A program made the position numbers and the translations under genes. From Bacteroidales bacterium UBA1197 (GTDB lineage: Bacteria > Bacteroidota > Bacteroidia > Bacteroidales > UBA932): a DNA stretch of 25,161 nucleotides. Of this stretch, positions 7,671 through 15,971 are shown piece by piece (within the stretch, counting starts at the first letter, position 1; the number at the start of each line of letters is the position of its first letter). The stretch covers positions 1-25,161 of the forward strand of contig DBYB01000029.1 of assembly GCA_002309995.1 (NCBI GenBank), read 5' to 3'. The notes beneath the pieces are model-generated. The model searched no databases, had not been told where the DNA came from, and saw only the letters and a list, made by a program, of their open reading frames with translations.

Positions 7671-9509
7671 ATGAACGCATTGGATTCAGTACTCACGCTC
7701 TGCACCCGCTTCGACGACCTCGGAGACTGGACCGTTGAGCAACAATTCGTCCTTCAGATGGGCTCCAGTTATCTTCTGGCCCACGGAATCGGCTCGCCTC
7801 TCAAGAATAATCCCTCCACCAAGGCGGTGATCCCAACTGACGGTAAATACACCCTCTGGGTGCGTACCAAGAACTGGACTGCTTTCTGGTCCGACGGTAA
7901 GACTCCGGGTATCTTTAAGGTAGGGATTGATAGTGCGGAGGATCCTGCTGAGTTCGGCATCGGCCGCCCCGGCAAGACTCCTGCCGAGCGCGCCGCGTGG
8001 TACTGGCAGAAGGGCGGAGAGTACGAGCTTTCTGCTGGCGAACATTCGCTGCATATTCGCGACCTTACGGGCCTCGACGGCCGTGCCGACGCCATCCTGC
8101 TTACTTGCAGCGGCGAGTGCCCCGGCGACAGCCTGGAGGACTACAAGGCCCTGCGGGCGCAGCTGCTGCCGGAGCCTGTTGAGGATAAGGGACACTTCGA
8201 TTTTGTAGTCGTAGGTGCCGGAATGAGCGGCCTGTGCGCCGCCATCGCCGCCGCCCGCTATGGATGCAAGGTGGCCCTTCTGCAGGACCGATATATCCTC
8301 GGAGGCAACAACTCTTCGGAGGTCCGCGTCGGCCTCGGCGGCCAGATCAATATGCCTCCGTACCCGTCGCTGGGATATATTCTCAACGAAATCGGCCCCG
8401 ACCGTTACGGCAATGCCCGTGGCGCACATCACTATCAGGACTGGAAGAAGTGGGACGTGATTGCGGCGGAACCCAATATCACCCTGTTCGCTGGCTACAC
8501 CGTGGACAAGGCCTATATGAAGGATGGCAGCATTGAGGCTGTTGAGGCTGTTGAGGCCACCAGGCAGAACCGCATCAAGATCAGCGGACGCTTGTTCTCC
8601 GACTGCACCGGCGACGCTCACCTTGCCGTGCTTGCCGGCGCCCGCACGATGATGGGTCGCGAGGCCCGCAGCGAGTTCGGCGAGAGCCTGGCTCCCGAGA
8701 AGGCTGACGAATTCACGATGGGTGTGAGCATAGAGTGGTACTGCGAAGACTGGAACACCCCATGCTCGTTCCCCGACAGCCTCGACTGGGGTCTCAAACT
8801 CGACGAGGAGACGGTGGAGCCTGTGCACCGCGCCAACTGGTACTGGGAGGTTGGTATGAACGACGACCAGGTGGCCGACGCAGAAAAGATACGCGACTAC
8901 GGTATGTACGTGGCCTACAGCACCTTCTCCTACTGCAAGAACCGTCTGGCCAAGAAGGAGGACTGGGAGTGCACGCACCTCACCTGGGTGAGCCACGTGA
9001 GCGGCAAGCGCGAGAGCCGTCGTATCGTTGGTGACTATATCCTCAAAGAGCAGGACCTCACCAGACCCATCCCTTATCCCGACGGCACCTTCACCACCAC
9101 TTGGCGCATCGACCAGCATTATCCCGATCCGCGCAACGCGGGCAAGTACCCCGGTGCGGAGTGGATGTCGATTGGCAAGCTTACACCCATCGACCCGTAT
9201 GCCGTGCCTTACAGGTGCCTCTACAGTGCCGACATTCCGAATATGTTTATGGCGGGGCGCGATATCAGCGTCAGTCATATCGCCCTGGGCTCGGTGCGCG
9301 TTATGCGTACCTGCGCAATGATGGGCGAGGTGGTCGGACTGGCCGCCAGCGTGTGCCACGAGAAGGGCATCCTGCCGCGCGACGTTTATCAGACCAATTT
9401 CCAGGACCTTGTGGCCCTGATGAAGAAGGGCGCTGGCCGCACGGACGTACCTTATACTCAGTTTTATCATCAGGTGGACCGCACGGGCCACCAGGCGGAG
9501 GATAGATAG
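7671..9509 (+). CDS. FAD-dependent oxidoreductase with N-terminal accessory domain
   Basis: The 612-residue protein contains a Rossmann FAD-binding motif, FVVVGAGMSGLCAAIAAA (178-195), followed by LQDRYILGGNNSSEVRVG. This matches the FAD_oxidored group (Pfam PF12831), often near carbohydrate-use genes in Bacteroidota. A C-terminal FAD segment is visible in IPNMFMAGRDISVSHIALGSVRVMRT. The first roughly 170 residues are not part of the flavoprotein core. They contain YTLWVRTKNW and LHIRDLTG and look like a beta-sandwich accessory domain. There is no signal peptide, so it is predicted cytosolic. Oxidation or dehydration of a sugar or sugar derivative is a fair guess, supported by direct coupling to manA (TAG followed at once by ATG). 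The actual substrate is unknown. A small in-frame GAGGCTGTT repeat (about 8535-8558) encodes EAVEAVEA. Confidence 0.87.
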   Translation: MNALDSVLTLCTRFDDLGDWTVEQQFVLQMGSSYLLAHGIGSPLKNNPSTKAVIPTDGKYTLWVRTKNWTAFWSDGKTPGIFKVGIDSAEDPAEFGIGRPGKTPAERAAWYWQKGGEYELSAGEHSLHIRDLTGLDGRADAILLTCSGECPGDSLEDYKALRAQLLPEPVEDKGHFDFVVVGAGMSGLCAAIAAARYGCKVALLQDRYILGGNNSSEVRVGLGGQINMPPYPSLGYILNEIGPDRYGNARGAHHYQDWKKWDVIAAEPNITLFAGYTVDKAYMKDGSIEAVEAVEATRQNRIKISGRLFSDCTGDAHLAVLAGARTMMGREARSEFGESLAPEKADEFTMGVSIEWYCEDWNTPCSFPDSLDWGLKLDEETVEPVHRANWYWEVGMNDDQVADAEKIRDYGMYVAYSTFSYCKNRLAKKEDWECTHLTWVSHVSGKRESRRIVGDYILKEQDLTRPIPYPDGTFTTTWRIDQHYPDPRNAGKYPGAEWMSIGKLTPIDPYAVPYRCLYSADIPNMFMAGRDISVSHIALGSVRVMRTCAMMGEVVGLAASVCHEKGILPRDVYQTNFQDLVALMKKGAGRTDVPYTQFYHQVDRTGHQAEDR

Positions 9510-10421
9510 ATGTACAGACTTGATCCAATACTGCGCCCCATGGTCTGGGGCTCCGAACTCTGGGTGCTGTCCGGCTATAAGGACAGGCTCTCCAAAGTGG
9601 CCTCCGGCCCTTATGCCGGGCTCGATATCAATTCCCTGGTTGCCAAGGAGAAGGAACGCCTCCTCGGGAAGCACGTTTATGCCGCCTGTGGCGACGAATT
9701 TCCCCTGCTGGTCAAGTTCCTCGACGTTCACGACAAACTGAGCATTCAGGTGCATCCGTCTGAGGAGCTCGCCCAGAAGCGCCACGGAGCCCACGGCAAG
9801 ACCGAAATGTGGTATGTCATCCGCGCAGAGGAAGGCGCCGAACTGATTGCCGGCTTCTCGCAGAAGATTACCCCGGACGAGTATGTTAAACTGGTCGCCG
9901 AGGGCAGGATAACGGATGTGCTTGCACATCACTCAATAGCTCCAGGCGACGTATTCTTCATCCCTACCGGCAGGGTGCACGCCCTTTGTGAGGGCAGCTA
10001 CATAGCGGAGATACAGCAGACCTCCGATATGACCTACCGCATCTACGACTACAATCGCCCGGGGCTTGACGGAAAACCGCGCGAACTGCATACGGAGCTG
10101 GCGAAGGACGCCCTCGACTACAATTTGTACGACAGTTACAAGACCCCTTATGAGCACCGAGCTGATGCCGATATTGAGCTCGCCAGGTGTAAGTATTTCA
10201 TCACTTCCGTGATCGACCTGCACAAGCCGCTGGTCAAGGATGTAGCCTCCCTCGACAGCTTCCTGGTAGTGATGTGCCTGGAGGGCGGGGGATTAGTGAA
10301 GACCGGGGAAGAGGTAGAAGAAATCAAGGCCGACCAGTGCATCCTGGTACCCGCGAGCGCAGATTCCGTGCGCTTCGAGCCGGGCCCGCAGGGTATGAAG
10401 GCGCTGCTCAGCCATATGTAG
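9510..10421 (+). CDS. manA: Mannose-6-phosphate isomerase, class I (short form)
   Basis: The 303-residue enzyme interconverts mannose 6-phosphate and fructose 6-phosphate in the cytosol, feeding mannose catabolism and GDP-sugar synthesis. Zinc ligands are in place: Gln80 and His82 in LSIQVHPSE, Glu99 in KTEMWYV, and His157 in IPTGRVHAL. The arginine of RIYDYNRPG is also present. The length fits the short (about 300-residue) bacterial type I enzymes that lack the extra helical domain. The ATG directly follows the stop codon of the FAD oxidoreductase, so translation is probably coupled, and rnr begins six bases after its stop. Confidence 0.93.
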   Translation: MYRLDPILRPMVWGSELWVLSGYKDRLSKVASGPYAGLDINSLVAKEKERLLGKHVYAACGDEFPLLVKFLDVHDKLSIQVHPSEELAQKRHGAHGKTEMWYVIRAEEGAELIAGFSQKITPDEYVKLVAEGRITDVLAHHSIAPGDVFFIPTGRVHALCEGSYIAEIQQTSDMTYRIYDYNRPGLDGKPRELHTELAKDALDYNLYDSYKTPYEHRADADIELARCKYFITSVIDLHKPLVKDVASLDSFLVVMCLEGGGLVKTGEEVEEIKADQCILVPASADSVRFEPGPQGMKALLSHM

Positions 10422-10427
10422 TTAAGA

Positions 10428-12440
10428 ATGAAAAGGAAAAAGCAGCAAAAGATACGCAGCGGTAAGAAATCCCACTCCCGCAAGGTAGTCCAGGAGTTCA
10501 CCGGCAAGGTGCAGATGACCCGCGAGGGCTTCATCTTCGTTATTGTGGACGGCCAGGACGACGACATTTATGTGAAGGCCAGCCGCACCCGCCGGGCCCT
10601 GAACGGAGACATAGTACGTGTGGCTGTAACCGGCCGTGGATCCTCCGGCAAGCGCCGCGAGGGCGAAGTCATCGAGATACTCGAGCATAGCAAAGCCCCG
10701 TTCGTGGGATATATGCATTTTGTGGGCGCCCAGGCGTGGGTGCTCATGCAGAGCAAGTTTATGCCCTACGACATTCAGGTAGATGCCGAGGAGGCGCGTG
10801 CCGCCGGAGCCGAGGCCGGAATGAAGGTGGCGGCCGTGGTGGACGGATGGCGCAGGGGCGAGACCTGCCCGTACGGCCACATCTCCGACGTGCTCGGCAA
10901 GCCGGGTGACAACGAGACCGAGATGCACGCCATCCTGGCCGAGTTCAACCTGCCGTACCGCTTCTCCTCCGAAGTCGAGAATGCCGCCGATGCCATTCCC
11001 GACGAGATTACCGCGGAGGAGCTCAAGGGCCGCAAGGACTATCGCTCCACCCTCACCTTCACCATCGACCCGTCAGACGCCAAGGACTTCGACGACGCCC
11101 TGTCTTTCAAGGATTTGCCGAACGGCGACCTGGAGGTGGGCGTGCATATCGCCGACGTGTCCCATTATGTGCGCCCTGGCGGCCAGGTAGATGCCGAGGC
11201 CCGCGAGCGCGGTACTTCCGTGTACCTGGTTGACCGCACCGTTCCGATGCTCCCGGAGAAGCTCTGCAACAAATTGTGCTCCCTGCGTCAGGATGAAGAC
11301 AAGCTCACGTTCTCCGTGGTCTTCGTGATGGGCCCGAAGGGTGCCGTACGCTCCCGCTGGTTCGGCAGAACCGTCATCAGGTCCGACCGCCGTATGGATT
11401 ACGAGCAGGCCCAGCAGATTATCGAGAATCCTCCCGCAAAGGAGGAGCAGACACCGCTGGAGCACGCAATATTGACTCTGAACGGGCTGGCGAAGAACCT
11501 GCGGCAGGCCCGCTTCCGTGCCGGCGCCATCAATTTCGACCGGCCGGAGATGAAGGTGGAAATCGATGAGCAGGGCAAGCCGGTGCGTGTTTACCAGAAG
11601 ATTGCGAAGGAGTCCAACAACCTCATCGAGGAGTTTATGCTGCTGGCCAACCGAAGCGTCGCTGAGTTCGTCGCCACCGGAGGCAAGATGAACGGAGTGG
11701 CGATGAAGAGCGCCAAGACCTTCGTGTACCGCGTGCACGGCGAGCCGAACTACGAGAAACTCTCTGGCTTGCGTGATTTCGCTTCCAACTTCGGCTACCG
11801 TATGGCCGAAGCGACGACCGGAAAGAAGGCCGCGTCGTCGCTGCGCGACCTCCTCGGCGCCGCAAAGGGCAAGCCGGAGTACGACGCCTTCGAGAACCTT
11901 GCCCTGCGTTCTATGGCCAAGGCTGTTTACAGCACCGACAACATCGGACACTATGGTCTTGCGTTCCCGTTCTACACTCACTTCACCTCGCCCATTCGCC
12001 GTTATCCCGATCTTATGGTGCACCGGTTGCTTGGCTCGTACCTGCGGGGAGGGGATTCGGTTGATAAGAACCGTTTCGAAAGGGAGTGCGTGCACGCTTC
12101 CGAGCGTGAGCTCGTGGCCGCCGACGCCGAGCGCACCAGCGTGAAGTACAAGCTGGTGGAGTTTATGCAGGACAAGGTTGGTATGGAGTTCGAGGGCTGC
12201 GTGTCCGGGCTCACCGAATGGGGAATGTATGTTGAGTTGGACGAGACCCATATCGAGGGTATGGTCGCCCTGCGCGAGATGCATTCCGACTTTTTCGATT
12301 TCGACGAGGCGCACTACCGCCTGCGCGGCCGCCGCACGGGTAAGCAATACCGCCTGGGCGACCGCGTACGTATCAAGGTGGAGGCTGCCAATCTGGAGCA
12401 GCGCCTGCTCGACTTCAGTCTTATTGAAAATTCACGTTAG
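10428..12440 (+). CDS. rnr: Ribonuclease R
   Basis: The 670-residue 3'-5' exoribonuclease processively degrades structured RNA and takes part in rRNA and mRNA quality control. In order it has a lysine-rich N-terminus (MKRKKQQKIRSGKKS), cold-shock domains (about 22-150, with EGFIFV and DIYV), and an RNB domain whose magnesium aspartates are in TIDPSDAKDFDDALSF (Asp214, 220, 222, 223). An S1 domain follows (about 592-668, GCVSGLTEWGMYVEL). The HTH and the long basic C-terminal tail of the E. coli protein are absent, which accounts for the shorter length and is usual in this phylum. The alternative, RNase II, is less likely given the two cold-shock-like segments and the Bacteroidota context. It lies in a tight operon behind manA. 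Confidence 0.93.
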   Translation: MKRKKQQKIRSGKKSHSRKVVQEFTGKVQMTREGFIFVIVDGQDDDIYVKASRTRRALNGDIVRVAVTGRGSSGKRREGEVIEILEHSKAPFVGYMHFVGAQAWVLMQSKFMPYDIQVDAEEARAAGAEAGMKVAAVVDGWRRGETCPYGHISDVLGKPGDNETEMHAILAEFNLPYRFSSEVENAADAIPDEITAEELKGRKDYRSTLTFTIDPSDAKDFDDALSFKDLPNGDLEVGVHIADVSHYVRPGGQVDAEARERGTSVYLVDRTVPMLPEKLCNKLCSLRQDEDKLTFSVVFVMGPKGAVRSRWFGRTVIRSDRRMDYEQAQQIIENPPAKEEQTPLEHAILTLNGLAKNLRQARFRAGAINFDRPEMKVEIDEQGKPVRVYQKIAKESNNLIEEFMLLANRSVAEFVATGGKMNGVAMKSAKTFVYRVHGEPNYEKLSGLRDFASNFGYRMAEATTGKKAASSLRDLLGAAKGKPEYDAFENLALRSMAKAVYSTDNIGHYGLAFPFYTHFTSPIRRYPDLMVHRLLGSYLRGGDSVDKNRFERECVHASERELVAADAERTSVKYKLVEFMQDKVGMEFEGCVSGLTEWGMYVELDETHIEGMVALREMHSDFFDFDEAHYRLRGRRTGKQYRLGDRVRIKVEAANLEQRLLDFSLIENSR

Positions 12441-12457
12441 TTAATAGGTTATATCTT

Positions 12458-13918
12458 ATGAAAATGAAGGTCAGACTGTTGCTGCTGCTTGCAGCAGGCC
12501 TTGTGACGATGTGGCTCACTCAGGGCGCAGGGGCTCAGACCAGGGAGCAGAGGCTCACAGAGTACGTTTATTATTTCGCGTCCGATTCACTCAAGGGACG
12601 CGAGGCAGGCTCTCCCGGCGCCGAGATGGCAAGGTATTACATTGTGGCCCGCTACAAGGAGTGCGGCCTCAAGCCTTTCCACAACGGCGACTTCGTCATT
12701 CCCTTCGAGAAGAACGGGAAGGAGTATGCCAATGTAGTTGGTGTCATCGAGGGAACCACACTTAAGGATGAATACATAGTGGTTGGAGCCCATTTCGACC
12801 ACCTTGGCGTGAAGAACGGCGAGATTTATCCGGGAGCGGACGACAACGCCTCCGGCAGTGCGGCCGTGATAGAACTCGCCCGCGAACTGAGCTCCAGGCG
12901 CGACGAGCTGCAGCGTAGCGTAATCATTGCTGCGTTCGACGCAGAGGAGAAGGGTCTGTACGGCTCTACCGCGCTCGCGGAATTCCTCGATACGGTCATC
13001 GGGATCGAGAACGTGAAGCTGATGGTCAGCGTGGATATGGTCGGCTGGTACAGGGAGAGCGGCAAGCTCATCCTCGAAGGTACATCTACCATAAAGAATG
13101 GGGCTGACATTGCCAGGAACGCGGCAAAACTCAATTCCATCAACATAGAGACCAAGGGGTTCGAAACTTCCGTGTTCACGGCCACCGATACCGATGGCTT
13201 TGCGCGCAAGCACGTGCCCACGCTCGCTGTCACCACCGGCCTCAAATCGCCCTACCACAAGCCGGGCGACAAGGCCGAACTGATTGATTACAAGGGCCTG
13301 GATAAGATAGTAGACTTCCTCTCCGATTTTACGCTCACCGTGGCGTCCGACCCGGCTTTCGCCGCCAGCGGCAAGGTGGCGCCCAAGCACGAAGACCGTA
13401 CGAAACCTTTCGAAATCGGTATGATGGTTGCCGGAGGGTCAACGAGTTTGCGTTTCCCCGATGCCAAAGTCACTTCCGACGCGGCTTCGGGCTACAGCGC
13501 CGGACTTGTGTGGCGTATCAACTTCAAGCAGATCGGCCTGCAATTCAACACTCTGTACGAGCATCAGGTCAGCACTTTCCCTTCGCTCGACACCTCGCTT
13601 GGGAAGGCACAGAAATACAGTCAGAACTGCATTACCGTCCCTGCTTATGTCATTATGCGCGGCTCTGACGCCTCTGCTTCGGCATACATTGGAATGGGTG
13701 GTTACTATAGCTATGCTTTACGCTACGAGTTCAGCAAGACTGATCCCGGAGTTACTGTCAACCCTCACCAGGGAGGCGTTGCAGCCGTATTCGGCACGCA
13801 GGTCGGACCGGTTATGCTGGAGTGGAGTTTCCGTTGGCAGCTTAACTCTCTCTTCACCGACTGGAACAAGGCGCGGCTCCACTACGGCAGTTACATCACT
13901 CTCGGCTGGGTGTTTTGA
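12458..13918 (+). CDS. M28 zinc aminopeptidase fused to a C-terminal outer-membrane beta-barrel
   Basis: The 486-residue product has a signal peptide (residues 1 to about 27, ending GAGAQT). The M28 peptidase domain (about 30-295) keeps every metal site: His112 in GAHFDHLG, the bridging Asp128 in GADDNASG, Glu163-Glu164 in AFDAEEKGLYGS, Asp193 in SVDMVGW, and His267 in PYHKPGD. From about residue 318 the sequence changes to a barrel-like domain rich in Gly, Tyr and Ser with alternating strands, ending LGWVF with a terminal Phe, like small PorT-type Bacteroidota barrels. It should therefore be anchored in the outer membrane with the peptidase probably facing the periplasm. No frameshift or internal stop separates the domains. 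Its stop overlaps the dapF start (TGATG). Substrate is unknown. Confidence 0.88.
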   Translation: MKMKVRLLLLLAAGLVTMWLTQGAGAQTREQRLTEYVYYFASDSLKGREAGSPGAEMARYYIVARYKECGLKPFHNGDFVIPFEKNGKEYANVVGVIEGTTLKDEYIVVGAHFDHLGVKNGEIYPGADDNASGSAAVIELARELSSRRDELQRSVIIAAFDAEEKGLYGSTALAEFLDTVIGIENVKLMVSVDMVGWYRESGKLILEGTSTIKNGADIARNAAKLNSINIETKGFETSVFTATDTDGFARKHVPTLAVTTGLKSPYHKPGDKAELIDYKGLDKIVDFLSDFTLTVASDPAFAASGKVAPKHEDRTKPFEIGMMVAGGSTSLRFPDAKVTSDAASGYSAGLVWRINFKQIGLQFNTLYEHQVSTFPSLDTSLGKAQKYSQNCITVPAYVIMRGSDASASAYIGMGGYYSYALRYEFSKTDPGVTVNPHQGGVAAVFGTQVGPVMLEWSFRWQLNSLFTDWNKARLHYGSYITLGWVF

Positions 13919-14721
13919 TGCGGTTGGGATTTACAAAGATGGAGGGGCTGGGCAACGACTATGTGTATGTCGATGCCCGGCGCTTCTGCGTTGAGGACCC
14001 TGCCGCCCTTTCCGTGTGGCTGTCTGACCGTCATTTTGGCATCGGAGGCGATGGTCTGGTGCTCATAGGCGATTCGCCTTGCGCCGACTTCTCGATGCGG
14101 ATGTTCAATGCCGACGGATCCGAGGGAGCGATGTGCGGCAATGCAGCCCGCTGCATAGGCAAGTATGTGTACGACAAGGGCTTGACCACAAAGCGTGAAC
14201 TCACTCTCGATACTCTTTCAGGGGTTAAACAGCTGAGCCTTCATATTGGCGAGGACGGCCTTGTTGAGAGCGTTACCGTTGGGATGGGGGCTTATAGGAT
14301 TGAAGAGCGCGAGCTTGAACTGGAGGCGGCCGGAGCCGTTTTCAGGGGTAGCGTCGTAAATGTCGGCAACCCACACTTCGTGATATTCTGCCCCGACGCC
14401 GATGCCGTTGACCTGGAGAAGTATGGGCCTGTACTGGAGTGCCATCCCCATTTTCCGGGCAAGACTAATGTGGAATTCGCTTCCCTGGCAGCCCCAGGTG
14501 TGCTCAGGCTGCGTATTTGGGAACGGGGAAGCGGCATTACCATGGCCTGCGGCACGGGCGCTTGCGCGACCGTGGCTGCGGCTGTAGCCCGTGGGGTTGC
14601 GCAAAGTCCCTGCGAGGTGCGTATGGACGGCGGCTCCCTGCAGGTGTCGTTCAAAGACGACGGAACCCTTCTGATGAAGGGCCCGGCGCGTTTCGTATTC
14701 GAAGGTAGCGTAGAGATTTAG
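13918..14721 (+). CDS. dapF: Diaminopimelate epimerase
   Basis: The 267-residue cytosolic enzyme converts LL- to meso-diaminopimelate for lysine and peptidoglycan synthesis. The two-base mechanism cysteines are present: Cys73 in MCGNAARC and Cys211 in ACGTGACAT. The N-terminal FTKMEGLGNDYVYVD and the GNPHFVIF segment are also diagnostic. I start at the ATG at 13918, which overlaps the M28 stop as TGATG; an in-frame TTG one codon earlier is possible but less likely. It ends the plus-strand operon, and its TAG shares bases with the TAA of the convergent U32 gene. Confidence 0.95.
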   Translation: MRLGFTKMEGLGNDYVYVDARRFCVEDPAALSVWLSDRHFGIGGDGLVLIGDSPCADFSMRMFNADGSEGAMCGNAARCIGKYVYDKGLTTKRELTLDTLSGVKQLSLHIGEDGLVESVTVGMGAYRIEERELELEAAGAVFRGSVVNVGNPHFVIFCPDADAVDLEKYGPVLECHPHFPGKTNVEFASLAAPGVLRLRIWERGSGITMACGTGACATVAAAVARGVAQSPCEVRMDGGSLQVSFKDDGTLLMKGPARFVFEGSVEI

Positions 14722-15971
14722 TTTTCCACCCAGAGGAAGACCTTGTCGCCCCGGCGCACGTGTTCTGCTCCGGGATCCGGCGGAATGGCGACCGAGCAGC
14801 GCTCGCCTTTCTCCGCTCTCCCGCAGGGTTTGAGGTTGACCCGCATATCGCTCACAGTCAGCTGGGTAACGCCGCTGGTGGCTCCGATTATCATAATCTC
14901 GTCGCCTACGCATAGTGGCGTGGCTTCTACGGATATTTCGGCCACGTCTATCCGGTCGAACCAGTTGCTAACCTTGCCGCAATATACCTTGCGCCGCGTG
15001 GCGTGCGAGCCGTAAATCTCGCTCCACTGCCCCAGGTAGGCGCCCTGGTAGTATCCGTCCCAGAAGCCACGGTTGAATACCTCTGCGAGGGATTCCTTGA
15101 GAGCGGCGGCCATTTCAGGAGTATAATTCCCCTTGGCAATGGCGTCGGCGGCCTTTCTGTAGCACTCGGTGCAGCGCTTCACGTATTCTGCGCTGCGGGC
15201 GCGCCCTTCTATCTTGAAAACCCTCACGCCGCTGTCGGCCATCCGCTGCATAAATTCTATGGTACAGAGGTCCTTCGGCGACATAATGTACTTGTTGTCG
15301 ATGTCCAGGGTGTAGCCGGTTTCGAGGTCGCGCACTTCGTATCCGCGGCGGCAGATCTGCATACAGGCACCGCGGTTCGCTGATGAGCCATATGCGTGCA
15401 GGCTCAGGTAGCATTTACCGCTGGTTGCCATACATAGGGCTCCGTGGGCGAACATTTCTATCCGCACTGGCTTGCCGGAGGGACCGCAGATGCCTTCGCG
15501 GGCTATACCTTCGTATATCTCCTTCACCTGGTCCATATTGAGCTCGCGGGCCAGCACCACCACGTCGGCCCAGCGGGCATAGAATCTCAGCGCCTCCAAA
15601 TTGGACACGTTGAGCTGGGTGGAGATGTGTACCTCCAGCCCTATGCTGCGGGCGTATTCGATGGCAGCCACGTCGGAGGCGATTATCGCATCCACGCCGG
15701 CCGTGCGTGCCGCCTCCAGGGCCTCACGCATTGGCTGCAGGTCCTCCGGGTAGAGTACGATGTTGAGGGTAAGGTAGGCTCGGACGCCTGCTCCGTGGCA
15801 GATGCGCACGACCTCGTACAGATCTTCCGGCGCGAAGTTGTTGGCGCTGTGCGAGCGCATGTTGAGGTGCCCGACGCCGAAGTAAACGGAGTCCGCTCCT
15901 CCCTGTATGGCGGCCTGCAGGCATTCGAAGTTGCCGGCCGGCGCCATTATCTCGAAGTCCTTCCTATTCAT
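14718..15971 (-). CDS. U32 peptidase family protein, probable tRNA-uridine hydroxylation factor (TrhP/YegQ-like)
   Basis: The 417-residue protein has a TIM-barrel-like N-terminal half starting IMAPAGNFECLQAAIQGGAD and the U32 signature EMFAHGALCMATSGKCYLS (172-190). Cysteines 180, 187, 203 or 207, and 236 fit the iron-sulfur site described for TrhP-type members, which act in prephenate-dependent 5-hydroxyuridine formation at tRNA position 34. Despite the family name, peptidase activity is doubtful for this type. A small C-terminal beta domain (about 335-417) follows, as in YegQ. It overlaps the upstream S41 protease gene by eight bases and closes a minus-strand operon starting at rsgA. RlhA-like rRNA hydroxylation is the main alternative; the length fits the TrhP type better. 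Confidence 0.85.
   Translation of the reverse strand: MNRKDFEIMAPAGNFECLQAAIQGGADSVYFGVGHLNMRSHSANNFAPEDLYEVVRICHGAGVRAYLTLNIVLYPEDLQPMREALEAARTAGVDAIIASDVAAIEYARSIGLEVHISTQLNVSNLEALRFYARWADVVVLARELNMDQVKEIYEGIAREGICGPSGKPVRIEMFAHGALCMATSGKCYLSLHAYGSSANRGACMQICRRGYEVRDLETGYTLDIDNKYIMSPKDLCTIEFMQRMADSGVRVFKIEGRARSAEYVKRCTECYRKAADAIAKGNYTPEMAAALKESLAEVFNRGFWDGYYQGAYLGQWSEIYGSHATRRKVYCGKVSNWFDRIDVAEISVEATPLCVGDEIMIIGATSGVTQLTVSDMRVNLKPCGRAEKGERCSVAIPPDPGAEHVRRGDKVFLWVEN

Noticed and set aside
7686..9932. Long open frame of 748 codons on the minus strand
   Set aside because: It lies wholly antisense to the FAD oxidoreductase and manA genes, which have clear motifs. The translation has no recognisable domain and arises from the high GC content of the coding strand.
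11073..12347. Open frame of 424 codons on the minus strand
   Set aside because: It is antisense to the RNB and S1 domains of rnr and has no motif or promoter.
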